From contig NZ_NNRM01000022.1 in NCBI RefSeq assembly GCF_002252525.1, positions 124,001 through 188,000 on the forward strand: DNA of 64,000 nt, given 5' to 3'. The notes below the pieces were generated by a model. The model was not told where the DNA came from. It worked only from the letters and a program-made list of their open reading frames with translations, and did no database searches. A program made the position numbers and the translations under genes. The DNA comes from Brucella pseudogrignonensis. GTDB lineage: Bacteria > Pseudomonadota > Alphaproteobacteria > Rhizobiales > Rhizobiaceae. Positions 18,591 to 27,642 of the stretch are shown one piece after another; positions within the stretch are counted from its first letter, which is position 1, and each line of letters starts with the position of its first letter.

Positions 18591-19757
18591 GTGATCGGAA
18601 CCGGCAAGAGGCTCTATCTGGACTATAATGCCAGTGCGCCTTTGCTTGATGAAGCGCGCAATGCAGTCATCGAGGCATTAGGCATAACCGGCAACCCTTC
18701 ATCCGTGCATCGCGAGGGCAGGGCTGCCCGCGCGCTGGTCGAATCGGCTCGCCGTAGTGTGGCAGCACTCGTGAACGCCAAGCCAGAGCATGTCTTTTTC
18801 ACATCTGGCGCCACCGAAGCCGCATCCACCTTGTTGACGCCGATCTATATGATGGGGCGTTCGCCGGTGCGTCTGTCGCATCTTTACGTAAGTGCAACTG
18901 AGCACCCCTGTATGTTGGCGGGCGGACAATTTGCTCCAGACAACATCACGGTTCTTCCGGTCGATGAAAATGGTATCCTTCGTCTGGATGCGCTTGAACA
19001 AGCGCTGAAAGCGCACGACAAGAGCGCGGGCTTGCCGCTGGTTGCTGTGCAGGCCGCCAATAATGAAACCGGAGTAATTCAGCCCATTCGCGAGATCGCA
19101 GCACTCGTCAAAACGTCAGGCGGTATCTTCGTTGTCGATGCGGTACAGGCAGCTGGACGTATTAAGATCGATATTACAGAGGGTTGTGGCGATTATCTCA
19201 TAATCTCTTCACATAAGATCGGTGGTCCGAAGGGTGTTGGTGCCGTGATCGCAATCTCCGATCTCATGATGCCGAAGGCGTTGGTCCGGGGTGGCGGTCA
19301 GGAAAAGGGACATCGCGCAGGCACAGAAGCGCTTCCATTGATTGCAGGCTTTGGTGCGGCTGCGGATGTTGCAGCCACCCGACTGAATGGCAATGGCTGG
19401 TCTTTCGAAGCGCGTGACCGGCTTGAAACCGGTCTCATGGAGATTGCACCAAGTGCCACGATCCACGGTAAATCCGTTGATCGTCTCCCGAACACGACCT
19501 TCTTCTCGCTGGATGGACAAAAAGCTGAAACCGTTCAAATCGCATTTGACCTTGGCGGAATAGCTCTGTCGGCAGGATCAGCCTGTTCTTCGGGAAAGGT
19601 CGGACCAAGTCATGTGCTGGCTGCAATGGGCCTTGAGGAAGGGCCGGGCGCGATCCGTGTTTCGCTCGAACCAAACGCTCCAATAGAATCTGTTGATCAG
19701 TTTCTTGACGTTTTGCGCAAAATCGTTGCCCGTCACGAGCGCTCAAAGGCCAGTTAA
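18591..19757 (+). CDS. sufS2: Cysteine desulfurase, NifS/IscS-type (SUF cluster)
   Basis: PLP enzyme that removes sulfur from cysteine as an enzyme persulfide for Fe-S assembly. The 388 residues include SGATEAA, NNETGVIQP, the Schiff-base lysine K209 in SSHKIGGPKG and the active-site cysteine C332 in SAGSACSSGKVGPSH. The longer loop around this cysteine places it in the NifS/IscS (group I) class, unlike the group II SufS encoded 5 kb downstream. The start is GTG 18591 with TAGGAG eight bases before. A 192-base gap with its own regulatory signals separates it from sufB. The same pairing (sufS2 first, sufS1 later) is known for the Agrobacterium suf operon. Confidence 0.9.
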   Translation: MIGTGKRLYLDYNASAPLLDEARNAVIEALGITGNPSSVHREGRAARALVESARRSVAALVNAKPEHVFFTSGATEAASTLLTPIYMMGRSPVRLSHLYVSATEHPCMLAGGQFAPDNITVLPVDENGILRLDALEQALKAHDKSAGLPLVAVQAANNETGVIQPIREIAALVKTSGGIFVVDAVQAAGRIKIDITEGCGDYLIISSHKIGGPKGVGAVIAISDLMMPKALVRGGGQEKGHRAGTEALPLIAGFGAAADVAATRLNGNGWSFEARDRLETGLMEIAPSATIHGKSVDRLPNTTFFSLDGQKAETVQIAFDLGGIALSAGSACSSGKVGPSHVLAAMGLEEGPGAIRVSLEPNAPIESVDQFLDVLRKIVARHERSKAS

Positions 19758-19832
19758 ACGCCTAATCGGGCCTAACCTCGTAAATTATTCTTGAATTTTA
19801 CCAGCAAATTTAAAGCCGGGCTTGAAATTTAG

Positions 19833-19849
19833 TTTAGAGAGGTTTTAAA
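19833..19849 (+). promoter_or_regulatory. Candidate Irr box (iron control element) before sufB
   Basis: TTTAGAGAGGTTTTAAA matches the palindromic Irr-box consensus TTTAGAA-N3-TTCTAAA as I recall it at 12 of 14 fixed positions. It lies about 100 bases before the sufB ATG and overlaps a possible promoter (TTGAAA at 19822). Suf operons of Rhizobiales are known Irr/RirA targets. Confidence 0.5.
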
Positions 19850-19873
19850 GAAGCGTCACGCACACTATATTGT

Positions 19874-19898
19874 GGCGAGGATAGCGACTATCATCGCC
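19874..19898 (+). promoter_or_regulatory. Hairpin/dyad in the sufB leader
   Basis: GGCGAGGATAG-CGA-CTATCATCGCC: 11-bp stem with one mismatch and a 3-base loop, 51 bases before the sufB start. It could be an operator (GATAG-N3-CTATC core) or an RNA hairpin. Confidence 0.45.
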
Positions 19899-19949
19899 CT
19901 GACGTTTGCAACTGTCGAACCTTGAATTCGACGAGGATGGAGAACGCCA

Positions 19950-21473
19950 ATGCCTGCAGTGCAGGAGACCATTGATCAGGTTCGCGGCTTGGACGTGGAC
20001 CAGTATAAGTACGGCTTCGAAACAACGATCGAATCCGAGAAGGCCCCAAAGGGTCTTAATGAAGATATCATTCGCTTCATTTCCGCTAAAAAAGAAGAGC
20101 CGGAATGGATGCTTGAGTGGCGTCTGAAGGCCTATGAACGCTGGCTCACCATGGAAGAGCCATCATGGGCGCGCGTGGATTATCCAAAGATCGATTTCCA
20201 GGATGCGTATTATTACGCAGCCCCAAAGAATCAGACAGGCCCGAAATCGCTGGATGAAGTCGATCCGGAATTGCTTCGCACATATGAAAAGCTTGGTATT
20301 CCCCTGCGTGAGCAGGAAATCCTCGCTGGCGTGCGCAAGCAGGGCGATCCAAGCGAAATCGACGGCAATCCATCGGACAACGTTTATGCATCGGGCCGCG
20401 TGGCTGTTGATGCTGTGTTCGACAGTGTTTCCGTTGTCACGACCTTTAAGGCAGAGCTTGCCAAAGCGGGCGTGATCTTCTGCTCGATTTCGGAAGCCAT
20501 TCGCGAGCATCCTGAACTGGTTCAGAAGTATCTCGCTTCGGTTGTTCCGGTTTCGGACAACTATTATGCGACGCTGAACTCGGCTGTCTTCACTGATGGT
20601 TCGTTCGTCTATGTACCAAAGGGCGTCCGCTGCCCGATGGAGCTTTCGACCTATTTCCGTATCAATGAGAAGAATACGGGCCAGTTCGAGCGCACGCTGA
20701 TCATCGCGGAAGAAGGCGCCTACGTCTCCTATCTCGAAGGCTGCACCGCACCACAGCGCGACGAAAACCAGCTCCACGCAGCAGTCGTTGAACTAATCGC
20801 GCTCGATAATGCCGAGATCAAGTATTCGACCGTTCAGAACTGGTATCCGGGCGATAGCAGCGGCAAGGGCGGCATCTATAACTTCGTTACCAAGCGTGGC
20901 GATTGCCGTGGTGATAATTCCAAGATTTCGTGGACGCAGGTTGAAACCGGCTCCGCTGTAACGTGGAAATATCCTTCCTGCATACTGCGCGGTGACAATT
21001 CGCGTGGCGAATTCTACTCGATTGCCGTTTCCAACGGCTATCAGCAGATCGACAGCGGCACCAAGATGATCCACCTCGGTAAAAACACGTCGAGCCGCAT
21101 CATCTCCAAGGGTATTTCGGCAGGCAATTCCAACAATACCTATCGCGGTCAGGTTTCAGCCCATCGTAAGGCTGAAAATGCCCGCAACTTCACCCAGTGC
21201 GACTCGCTCCTGATCGGCAACGATTGCGGTGCGCATACCGTGCCATATATCGAGGCGAAGAACGCCACGGCACAGTTTGAGCACGAGGCAACCACCTCCA
21301 AGATTTCCGAAGACCAGCTGTTCTACGTTATGCAGCGCGGCATTCCGGAAGAGGAGGCTATCGCCCTCATCGTCAATGGTTTTGTGAAGGAAGTTATTCA
21401 GGAACTGCCAATGGAATTCGCCGTCGAGGCGCAGAAGCTCATTGGCATTTCGCTTGAAGGCAGCGTCGGTTAA
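19950..21473 (+). CDS. sufB: Fe-S cluster assembly scaffold protein SufB
   Basis: Core of the SufBCD complex, on which Fe-S clusters are built from persulfide sulfur, iron and electrons. The 507-residue protein has the right-handed beta-helix core typical of SufB/SufD. Recognisable segments are [28 protein letters not shown], the [16 protein letters not shown] region, and the C-terminal [18 protein letters not shown] plus [17 protein letters not shown]. The cysteines in this last part are expected sulfur or cluster sites. RBS GGATGGAGAA precedes the ATG. It is followed by sufC after 104 bases. Confidence 0.96.
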   Translation: MPAVQETIDQVRGLDVDQYKYGFETTIESEKAPKGLNEDIIRFISAKKEEPEWMLEWRLKAYERWLTMEEPSWARVDYPKIDFQDAYYYAAPKNQTGPKSLDEVDPELLRTYEKLGIPLREQEILAGVRKQGDPSEIDGNPSDNVYASGRVAVDAVFDSVSVVTTFKAELAKAGVIFCSISEAIREHPELVQKYLASVVPVSDNYYATLNSAVFTDGSFVYVPKGVRCPMELSTYFRINEKNTGQFERTLIIAEEGAYVSYLEGCTAPQRDENQLHAAVVELIALDNAEIKYSTVQNWYPGDSSGKGGIYNFVTKRGDCRGDNSKISWTQVETGSAVTWKYPSCILRGDNSRGEFYSIAVSNGYQQIDSGTKMIHLGKNTSSRIISKGISAGNSNNTYRGQVSAHRKAENARNFTQCDSLLIGNDCGAHTVPYIEAKNATAQFEHEATTSKISEDQLFYVMQRGIPEEEAIALIVNGFVKEVIQELPMEFAVEAQKLIGISLEGSVG

Positions 21474-21577
21474 TCCGGCGCGCTTTACTGCCTTATCACA
21501 TCCGATTTTCTGGCCAGCCCTTTAACTGGCATAAGCAGCTCTTCGTGAGTCTGCGCTGAGAGACAAGGTTTATACCC

Positions 21578-22333
21578 ATGCTTGAGATCAAGAACCTTCA
21601 TGCAAAGATCGCTGACACGGATACAGAAATTATCCGTGGTCTGAACCTCACTGTGAACAAGGGCGAAGTTGCCGCCATCATGGGCCCGAACGGCTCGGGC
21701 AAGTCGACACTGTCCTACATCCTTGCTGGTCGCGATGATTATGAAGTGACCGAAGGCGACATTCTTTACAACGGCGAGTCGATCCTCGAGCTCGATCCGG
21801 CTGAACGCGCTGCCAAGGGCATCTTCCTTGCGTTCCAGTATCCGATGGAAATTCCAGGCGTTGCCACGATGGAGTTCCTGAAGGTTGCGATGAACAGCCA
21901 GCGCAAGGCGCGTGGCGAAGCGGAACTGAAGATTCCTGAATTCATCAAGCGCGTGAAGGAAGCCGCTGGCGGCCTTAACATCGACATGGACATGCTGAAG
22001 CGTCCGCTCAATGTCGGCTTCTCAGGTGGCGAAAAGAAGCGTGCTGAAATTCTTCAGATGCAGCTTCTCGAACCAAGCCTTTGCGTTCTCGATGAAACCG
22101 ACTCTGGCCTCGATATTGACGCGCTGAAGATCGTTTCGGATGGCGTGAATGCTCTTCGTTCGCCAGACCGCGCCGTGATCGTGATTACCCACTATCAGCG
22201 TCTGCTCGATTACATCGTGCCGGATAGCGTCCATGTTCTTTACAAGGGACAGGTCATCAAGTCGGGTGATAAGACCCTCGCAAACCACCTTGAAGAAAAT
22301 GGCTATGCCGACATTATCGGCGAAGTGGCCTGA
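21578..22333 (+). CDS. sufC: SUF complex ATPase SufC
   Basis: ABC-type ATPase subunit that drives conformational change in SufBCD; soluble, not a transporter. The 251 residues carry Walker A GPNGSGKST, the Q-loop in AFQYP, the signature FSGGEKKR (SGGEKK is typical of SufC), Walker B LCVLDETDSGLDID and the switch histidine in VITHYQRLL. Length is normal. sufD follows after 10 bases with an RBS in the junction, so the two are translationally close. Confidence 0.96.
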   Translation: MLEIKNLHAKIADTDTEIIRGLNLTVNKGEVAAIMGPNGSGKSTLSYILAGRDDYEVTEGDILYNGESILELDPAERAAKGIFLAFQYPMEIPGVATMEFLKVAMNSQRKARGEAELKIPEFIKRVKEAAGGLNIDMDMLKRPLNVGFSGGEKKRAEILQMQLLEPSLCVLDETDSGLDIDALKIVSDGVNALRSPDRAVIVITHYQRLLDYIVPDSVHVLYKGQVIKSGDKTLANHLEENGYADIIGEVA

Positions 22334-22343
22334 GGAGCGGATT

Positions 22344-23612
22344 ATGAACATCCAGACCTCTAAACCAAGGACACCAGCTGAAAGCGCGCTGATCGACAGC
22401 TTCGCCACTCGTATGGGCGAACTGCCGGGCAATGGCGATGTCGTCGTTGCACGCGACAACGCGCTGGAATCGCTGAAAGTGCATGGTCTTCCGTCACGCC
22501 GCATTGAAAGCTGGCACTACACGGATTTCCGTACGCTGCTTAAAGGCGTTGCTGATTTCAATCCGACTGCTGGAACCAATGCGCTTCCTGCACTTCTCGC
22601 AGGCTCGTCCATCATTGCTGCAAGCAATGGTGCAGCACTTGACGCAAAGGCTCCGGAAGGTGTGACCCTGACTGCTGTGCGCGACGCACTTGCTGATGGC
22701 TCGCTCGTTCCGCAGCTTACCGTTAGGGGAACCGATGACACGATCGGCCAGATCAACGCTGCTTATGTAAGCGATGGCTGGGCGTTGTCGATTGCCGATG
22801 ACGTTGAGCTTGAAGCACCGCTTGAGCTGCAGAACATCCAGAAGACCGGGCAGGGCCACACGCGCTTCCCAGTCGAAATCGGTTCGAACGTCAAGGCAAC
22901 GATCATTGAGCGTCAGTCAGGTGGTGAAGGCGATGCTTTCTCGACCTCTGTAAGCCATGTGAGCGTTGGCGATGGCGCTGATGTCATCTGGGTTATCCTG
23001 CGTGATTTTGGTCAGGCAACGCAGCTTGCCCAGTTCAACGCAACGATTGGCGCAGGATCGAAGCTTACGCTTTACATCGTCAATGCTGGTGGCAAACTGG
23101 TTCGTCAGGAAGTGCATCTGACTGTTGCAGGCGAAGATTCGGATTTTGAACTTCGCGGCCTCAATCTTCTGTCTGACGATTCCCACACCGACATCACAAT
23201 GACGGTGGCGCATCTGGTCGAAAATACACGTTCGACCCAGATCATCCGCAACGTCGTCAAAGATCGCGCGCGTGGTGTGTTCCAGGGCATGATCCGTGTC
23301 GCACAGATCGCCCAGAAGACCGACGCCCGCATGGCCTGCAACACGCTGCTGTTGTCTGACGATGGCGAGTTTGATGCAAAGCCTGAGCTGGAAATCTTTG
23401 CGGATGACGTGGCTTGCGGCCACGGTGCAACGGTTACGGAGCTGTCGAAAGACTATCTCTTCTATTTGATGGCACGCGGCGTTCCTGAAAACGAAGCCCG
23501 CGGCCTGCTGATCAAGGCTTTCATCGCCGAGATCATTGAAGAGCTGGAAAACGAAGCTCTCGTTGAAGCACTGGAAGAAGTGCTCTCGAACTGGCTTGCA
23601 GCCCACGCTTGA
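22344..23612 (+). CDS. sufD: Fe-S cluster assembly protein SufD
   Basis: Partner of SufB in the SufBC2D scaffold, involved in iron acquisition and cluster assembly. I chose ATG 22344 (MNIQTSKPRTPAE) because GAGGAG sits just before it; the open frame extends further up inside sufC but has no RBS there. The 422 residues include LPSRRIESWHYTDFRTLLK near the N-terminus, the beta-helix core, and the C-terminal DDVACGHGATVTELSKD and YLMARGVPENEARGLLIKAF that define SufD. A terminator-like hairpin follows it, before sufS. Confidence 0.95.
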   Translation: MNIQTSKPRTPAESALIDSFATRMGELPGNGDVVVARDNALESLKVHGLPSRRIESWHYTDFRTLLKGVADFNPTAGTNALPALLAGSSIIAASNGAALDAKAPEGVTLTAVRDALADGSLVPQLTVRGTDDTIGQINAAYVSDGWALSIADDVELEAPLELQNIQKTGQGHTRFPVEIGSNVKATIIERQSGGEGDAFSTSVSHVSVGDGADVIWVILRDFGQATQLAQFNATIGAGSKLTLYIVNAGGKLVRQEVHLTVAGEDSDFELRGLNLLSDDSHTDITMTVAHLVENTRSTQIIRNVVKDRARGVFQGMIRVAQIAQKTDARMACNTLLLSDDGEFDAKPELEIFADDVACGHGATVTELSKDYLFYLMARGVPENEARGLLIKAFIAEIIEELENEALVEALEEVLSNWLAAHA

Positions 23613-23618
23613 GTAAAT

Positions 23619-23648
23619 AAGGCGGAGTAATAATTGCTCCGCCTTTTC
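23619..23648 (+). terminator. Terminator-like hairpin inside the SUF operon (sufD-sufS)
   Basis: AAGGCGGAG (23619-23627) and CTCCGCCTT (23637-23645) pair 9/9 around a 9-base AT-rich loop and are followed by TTC. It lies in the 61-base gap between sufD and sufS. It would reduce transcription of sufS and sufT relative to sufBCD, or mark a 3' processing end. Confidence 0.65.
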
Positions 23649-23673
23649 TGCCTGAATGGTAGAAGGAGCGATC

Positions 23674-24918
23674 ATGGATCAGAAGAATCCAATTGTTGCG
23701 GCTTACGATGTCGAAGCGATCCGCAGAGACTTCCCCATCCTGTCACGACAGGTTCATGGCAAGCCGCTCGTTTATCTCGATAATGGCGCATCTGCGCAAA
23801 AGCCGCAAAGCGTCATCGACGCTGTTACGCATGCTTATGCGAATGAATATGCCAATGTGCATCGCGGCCTGCATTTTCTTTCCAATGCTGCAACCGATTC
23901 TTACGAAAAGTCGCGCGAAACGGTTCGTCGCTTTCTGAATGCCGGTTCCGTTGACGAAATCGTCTTCACCAAGAATGCGACTGAAGCGATCAATACGGTC
24001 GCTTACGGTTACGGTATGCCCAATATCGGCGAGGGCGATGAAATCCTTCTGTCGATTATGGAACATCACTCCAATATCGTTCCATGGCACTTCATCCGTG
24101 AGAGGCAGGGCGCAAAGCTTGTCTTTACACCGGTCGATGACGAAGGCGTGTTCCATATCGAGGAATTCGAAAAGCGTCTGACCGAGCGTACGAAGCTTGT
24201 TGCAATCACCCACATGTCCAACGCGCTTGGCACAGTCACTCCGATCAAGAAGATCGTTGAACTTGCTCATGCGCGCGGCATTCCCGTGCTGGTCGATGGT
24301 AGCCAGGGCGCTGTCCACCTGCCGGTCGACGTGCAGGATCTCGGCTGTGACTGGTATGTCTTTACCGGCCATAAAGTCTATGGCCCGTCAGGCATCGGCG
24401 TTCTTTATGGTCGCGCTGAAATGCTCGAAAAGATGCGCCCGTTTCAGGGTGGTGGCGAAATGATCGAGGAAGTGACAGAAGAAAACGTCACTTACAATCA
24501 CCCGCCGCATCGTTTCGAAGCTGGCACACCGCCGATCGTTCAAGCGATTGGCCTTGGCGCTGCGCTTGAATATATGGAAAAAATCGGCCGTCATGCGATC
24601 GCAGCCCACGAAGAAGACTTGCGTATTTATGCGCATGAACAACTGGGCAAGATCAATAGCTTGCGCATTTATGGCAATGCTCCGGACAAGGGGGCGATCA
24701 TCTCGTTTGCGCTTGATGGAATTCACGCGCATGACGTGTCAATGGTCATTGACCGGGCAGGGGTTGCGGTGCGTGCCGGCACGCATTGCGCACAACCGCT
24801 CTTGAAACGCTTTGGTGTCACCTCTACATGCCGTGCATCTTTTGGGATGTATAACACCCGTGCTGAAGTGGACGCGCTGGCAGAAGCCTTGGAAAAGGCA
24901 AGGAAGTTTTTCGGATGA
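23674..24918 (+). CDS. sufS: Cysteine desulfurase SufS (group II)
   Basis: PLP-dependent cysteine desulfurase that feeds persulfide sulfur to SufBCD. ATG 23674 (MDQKNP) is chosen because GAAGGAG precedes it at proper spacing; an upstream in-frame ATG at 23656 lacks one. The 414 residues include LDNGASAQKP, ANVHRGLHFLS, the Schiff-base lysine K234 in TGHKVYGPSG and the active-site cysteine C372 in RAGTHCAQPLL, the short-loop group II arrangement. Group II enzymes normally need a SufE or SufU partner; none is encoded in this window. It overlaps sufT by 4 bases. Confidence 0.95.
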   Translation: MDQKNPIVAAYDVEAIRRDFPILSRQVHGKPLVYLDNGASAQKPQSVIDAVTHAYANEYANVHRGLHFLSNAATDSYEKSRETVRRFLNAGSVDEIVFTKNATEAINTVAYGYGMPNIGEGDEILLSIMEHHSNIVPWHFIRERQGAKLVFTPVDDEGVFHIEEFEKRLTERTKLVAITHMSNALGTVTPIKKIVELAHARGIPVLVDGSQGAVHLPVDVQDLGCDWYVFTGHKVYGPSGIGVLYGRAEMLEKMRPFQGGGEMIEEVTEENVTYNHPPHRFEAGTPPIVQAIGLGAALEYMEKIGRHAIAAHEEDLRIYAHEQLGKINSLRIYGNAPDKGAIISFALDGIHAHDVSMVIDRAGVAVRAGTHCAQPLLKRFGVTSTCRASFGMYNTRAEVDALAEALEKARKFFG

Positions 24919-25334
24919 CCGAGATCGAACAAAAAGTTCAGGAACAGACTGAAACCAAGACGGACGATGCAAGCGCATCGGCAGATGGAAAGTCTGTTTT
25001 CTCCGCCTCTGCTATTCCGCAGGAAGAGCTGCTTCGGCTGACCGATGATATCATCAGCGCGTTGAAGACTGTTTATGATCCTGAAATACCAGCGGATATT
25101 TACGAGCTCGGTCTGATTTACAAGATCGACATCGAAGATGATCGCACGGTCAAAATCGAAATGACGCTGACTGCCCCTGGTTGCCCTGTTGCTGGCGAAA
25201 TGCCGGGCTGGGTCGAGAATGCCGTTGGTGCAGTTGAAGGTGTTTCGATGGTCGAAGTAACCATGACATTTGATCCGCCATGGTCTGCTGACCGCATGTC
25301 GGAAGAAGCGCAGGTCGCTGTCGGCTGGTACTAA
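24915..25334 (+). CDS. sufT: SUF system protein SufT (DUF59/MIP18 family)
   Basis: Fe-S maturation factor of the MIP18/DUF59 family, often the last gene of bacterial suf operons. It starts within the sufS stop (ATGA overlap), so it is translationally coupled. The 139 residues have an acidic, variable N-terminal 40 and then the DUF59 domain with YDPEIPADIYELGLIYKI and MTLTAPGCPVAGEMP, whose cysteine is the conserved residue of the family, and a C-terminal FDPPWSADRMSEEAQ. A strong terminator follows. The Agrobacterium equivalent is called SufX. Confidence 0.9.
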   Translation: MTEIEQKVQEQTETKTDDASASADGKSVFSASAIPQEELLRLTDDIISALKTVYDPEIPADIYELGLIYKIDIEDDRTVKIEMTLTAPGCPVAGEMPGWVENAVGAVEGVSMVEVTMTFDPPWSADRMSEEAQVAVGWY

Positions 25335-25339
25335 GAATG

Positions 25340-25368
25340 AAAAAGCCCCGCACAATGCGGGGCTTTTT
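25340..25368. terminator. Terminator of the SUF operon
   Basis: AAAAAGCCCCGCA / TGCGGGGCTTTTT, 13-bp stem with a CAA loop, bidirectional. It also ends the convergent glycosyltransferase gene. Confidence 0.93.
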
Positions 25369-25374
25369 ATTTGG

Positions 25375-26346
25375 TCAGAAGCCTGTCGTGTTCGCGTAGT
25401 GCAGGGAATTCTTTCCGATACTTCCCTGTATGAGGCCAACTAGCCCGCCTAGCGCCGTGGCCGCTGATACGAGCCCTTGGCCGCCTCGGAAAGATATAGA
25501 CAGTACGGCACCCATAAATTTGAGTGCACGGCCTACGATCTTCATTGGCAATTTTTTCAATGTCTTGTTCGGGTTTTCGCGATAACGAGCGCCGAACTCT
25601 GTGATGTTGTGGTCACGGTTGCGACGATAATGATAGCTCAGCGTCAGTCGAGACGACGGCACTGTTTCATAGACGATCGCATCGCAAGCCCAGCCGGTTC
25701 TTGCGCCAAGCGATTTTGCTTTCGCCCAGAGGTTCCAGTCTTCACCCCCGGTCAGCCCGAAATGGGAATCGAAACGCAGTCCGGTGTTGCGGAAGAAATC
25801 TAGTCGTCCCATCCAGCTGCCTGTGGCAACTTTGATGGAGTCACCGCGACCTGCAGCACATTTGCGGCGGCATCTTTTCTCAGCGTTATAACCACTGCGT
25901 TTAATACCCGACCAGACAAGCTTTTGAAGAATTGTCAGGTTCTCATCAAAAGGTTTTGGTCTTACCGGGGAGCCTATAATATCGAGCTCCAGTCGATCTC
26001 GTTCTGCGAGCAATGTCACAAGCCAGTTTGGCTCAACAAATTCATCGTCATCAACGTAGACTAGAAAGTCAAAACCCTGTTCGATTGCGTGATTCAACGC
26101 TCGATTTCGTGCCGAAGAAATGCCTAAAACACCTTCCACGATATAATCGATATGATCGCCTGGCATTTGCGCGCGAAACGTTTCGACGGTCTCATCAAGC
26201 GTCGGTAAAGAGTTATTCTCGACAATGAGAAATGAAACGTTGACGTTGTTAGGCTTCTGAATGAAAGCAAGTGATGAAAAAAGGTTGCAGAGCATTTTCG
26301 GTCTGCTGCGAGTTACGACGGAAACACAAATGCGCCGTTGACACAT
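25375..26346 (-). CDS. Family 2 glycosyltransferase
   Basis: A 323-residue GT-A fold glycosyltransferase of the GT2 type, using a nucleotide sugar to build a surface glycan or glycolipid; acceptor unknown. Visible are the N-terminal ICVSVVTRSRP, the GISSARNRALNHA helix, the metal-binding YVDDDEFVEPNW (DxD) and the GGEDWNLWAKA acceptor-side acid motif. A basic linker and a weakly hydrophobic C-terminal stretch (about 270-310) may attach it to the membrane. It sits alone between the SUF operon and tRNA-Thr, followed by an AT-rich stretch, and interrupts what in relatives is a continuous suf block, so it may be an insertion. Confidence 0.85.
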   Translation of the reverse strand: MCQRRICVSVVTRSRPKMLCNLFSSLAFIQKPNNVNVSFLIVENNSLPTLDETVETFRAQMPGDHIDYIVEGVLGISSARNRALNHAIEQGFDFLVYVDDDEFVEPNWLVTLLAERDRLELDIIGSPVRPKPFDENLTILQKLVWSGIKRSGYNAEKRCRRKCAAGRGDSIKVATGSWMGRLDFFRNTGLRFDSHFGLTGGEDWNLWAKAKSLGARTGWACDAIVYETVPSSRLTLSYHYRRNRDHNITEFGARYRENPNKTLKKLPMKIVGRALKFMGAVLSISFRGGQGLVSAATALGGLVGLIQGSIGKNSLHYANTTGF

Positions 26347-26525
26347 GATATATTAAACCAAAAAAGTTTATTTGCGATATTATGCAAGCTTAATATGTAT
26401 TTGTTATGAATGCAATAGTTGTAAAAAAGAAACGTTGCAACCGCAGGAAAGAGAAAGCAGTCTCTTATTCTTGCAGCTATTTGAATTTGTAAGGGAAAAA
26501 AACGAGCATATGATAAATGCGCTAG

Positions 26526-26601
<76 letters not shown>

Positions 26602-26742
26602 AGCACAGGCGTGGAATTAGCATAATTTTCAGCCGTGTAAAGCGAAAATTCACATTCAGCGGGTGATGGTAAGCAGGTTTTGCATATGATAGCCATCATG
26701 TCTGTGGAAAATGCACGCTTTGGCTCGCTGGAACGGATAAAA

Positions 26743-27516
26743 ATGAACGATACATCCTTGGCGCTTCACTTCGTTTCTTCAGGGACAGAAGAATCACTCG
26801 CAGCTCAGAAAGAGCTGGTGAAGCGTTATGGTCATGTTGCTGCAGAAGACGCCGACACAGTTGTCGCGCTGGGTGGCGATGGTACAATGCTGCAGGCCTT
26901 GCGGGATTTCATGAACAGCGGCATTCCCGTTTACGGTATGAACCGTGGTTCAGTGGGCTTTCTAATGAACGAGTTCAGCGTCGAAGATTTGCCTGCGCGC
27001 ATTCATGCAGCGCAGAAAGAAACAATTCGCCCTCTGGAAATGATTGCGGAAACGGAATCTGCTCCGCCATTCAAGGCTTTGGCAATAAATGAGGTTTCGC
27101 TTTTCAGGCAGTCCTATCAGGCCGCCAAGGTGCGGATCACCATTGATGGTAAGGTTCGGCTGGAGGAGCTCGTTTGTGACGGTGTGATGGTCGCGACGCC
27201 TGCAGGGTCCACCGCCTATAATCTTTCGGCGCAGGGGCCAATCCTTCCGCTGGAAGCGCCACTTCTAGCTTTGACACCCGTAAGCCCTTTTCGACCAAGG
27301 CGATGGGGTGGGGCACTTTTGCCAAAGCATGTAACCCTGCGCATGGACTTGCTTGAAACTGAAAAGCGACCAGTGAATGCAGTTGCTGACAATAACGAAG
27401 TTAAATCCGTGAAGGCAGTTACTGTGCGTGAAGACCCGGATAGTCGGGTTGCTATCTTGTTTGATCAAAATCATTCATGGGATGAGCGCATTCTGACAGA
27501 ACAGTTTAGACATTAG
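26743..27516 (+). CDS. nadK: NAD kinase
   Basis: Phosphorylates NAD to NADP with ATP or polyphosphate; cytoplasmic. It carries the family signatures LGGDGTML (GGDG, 44-47), GMNRGSVGFLMN, AINEVSLFR, CDGVMVATPAGSTAYNLS and the C-terminal VADNNEVKSV. I start at ATG 26743 (MNDTSLALHF), giving 257 residues, the usual length in this order, with GGAACGGA upstream. An in-frame ATG at 26680 would add 21 residues that have no family counterpart. The next gene is a DEAD-box helicase on the same strand. Confidence 0.93.
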   Translation: MNDTSLALHFVSSGTEESLAAQKELVKRYGHVAAEDADTVVALGGDGTMLQALRDFMNSGIPVYGMNRGSVGFLMNEFSVEDLPARIHAAQKETIRPLEMIAETESAPPFKALAINEVSLFRQSYQAAKVRITIDGKVRLEELVCDGVMVATPAGSTAYNLSAQGPILPLEAPLLALTPVSPFRPRRWGGALLPKHVTLRMDLLETEKRPVNAVADNNEVKSVKAVTVREDPDSRVAILFDQNHSWDERILTEQFRH

Positions 27517-27642
27517 TTGGCTATGAATTTAGTAGTTTCACGCTTTAGTGTTCGGTGAAACATAATAAAATACAAATAAATAAGCATTTTTATATTCTCT
27601 CCGGGTATTTTAGTTGACTTTTGCACGTTCTGGACGTAGGCG

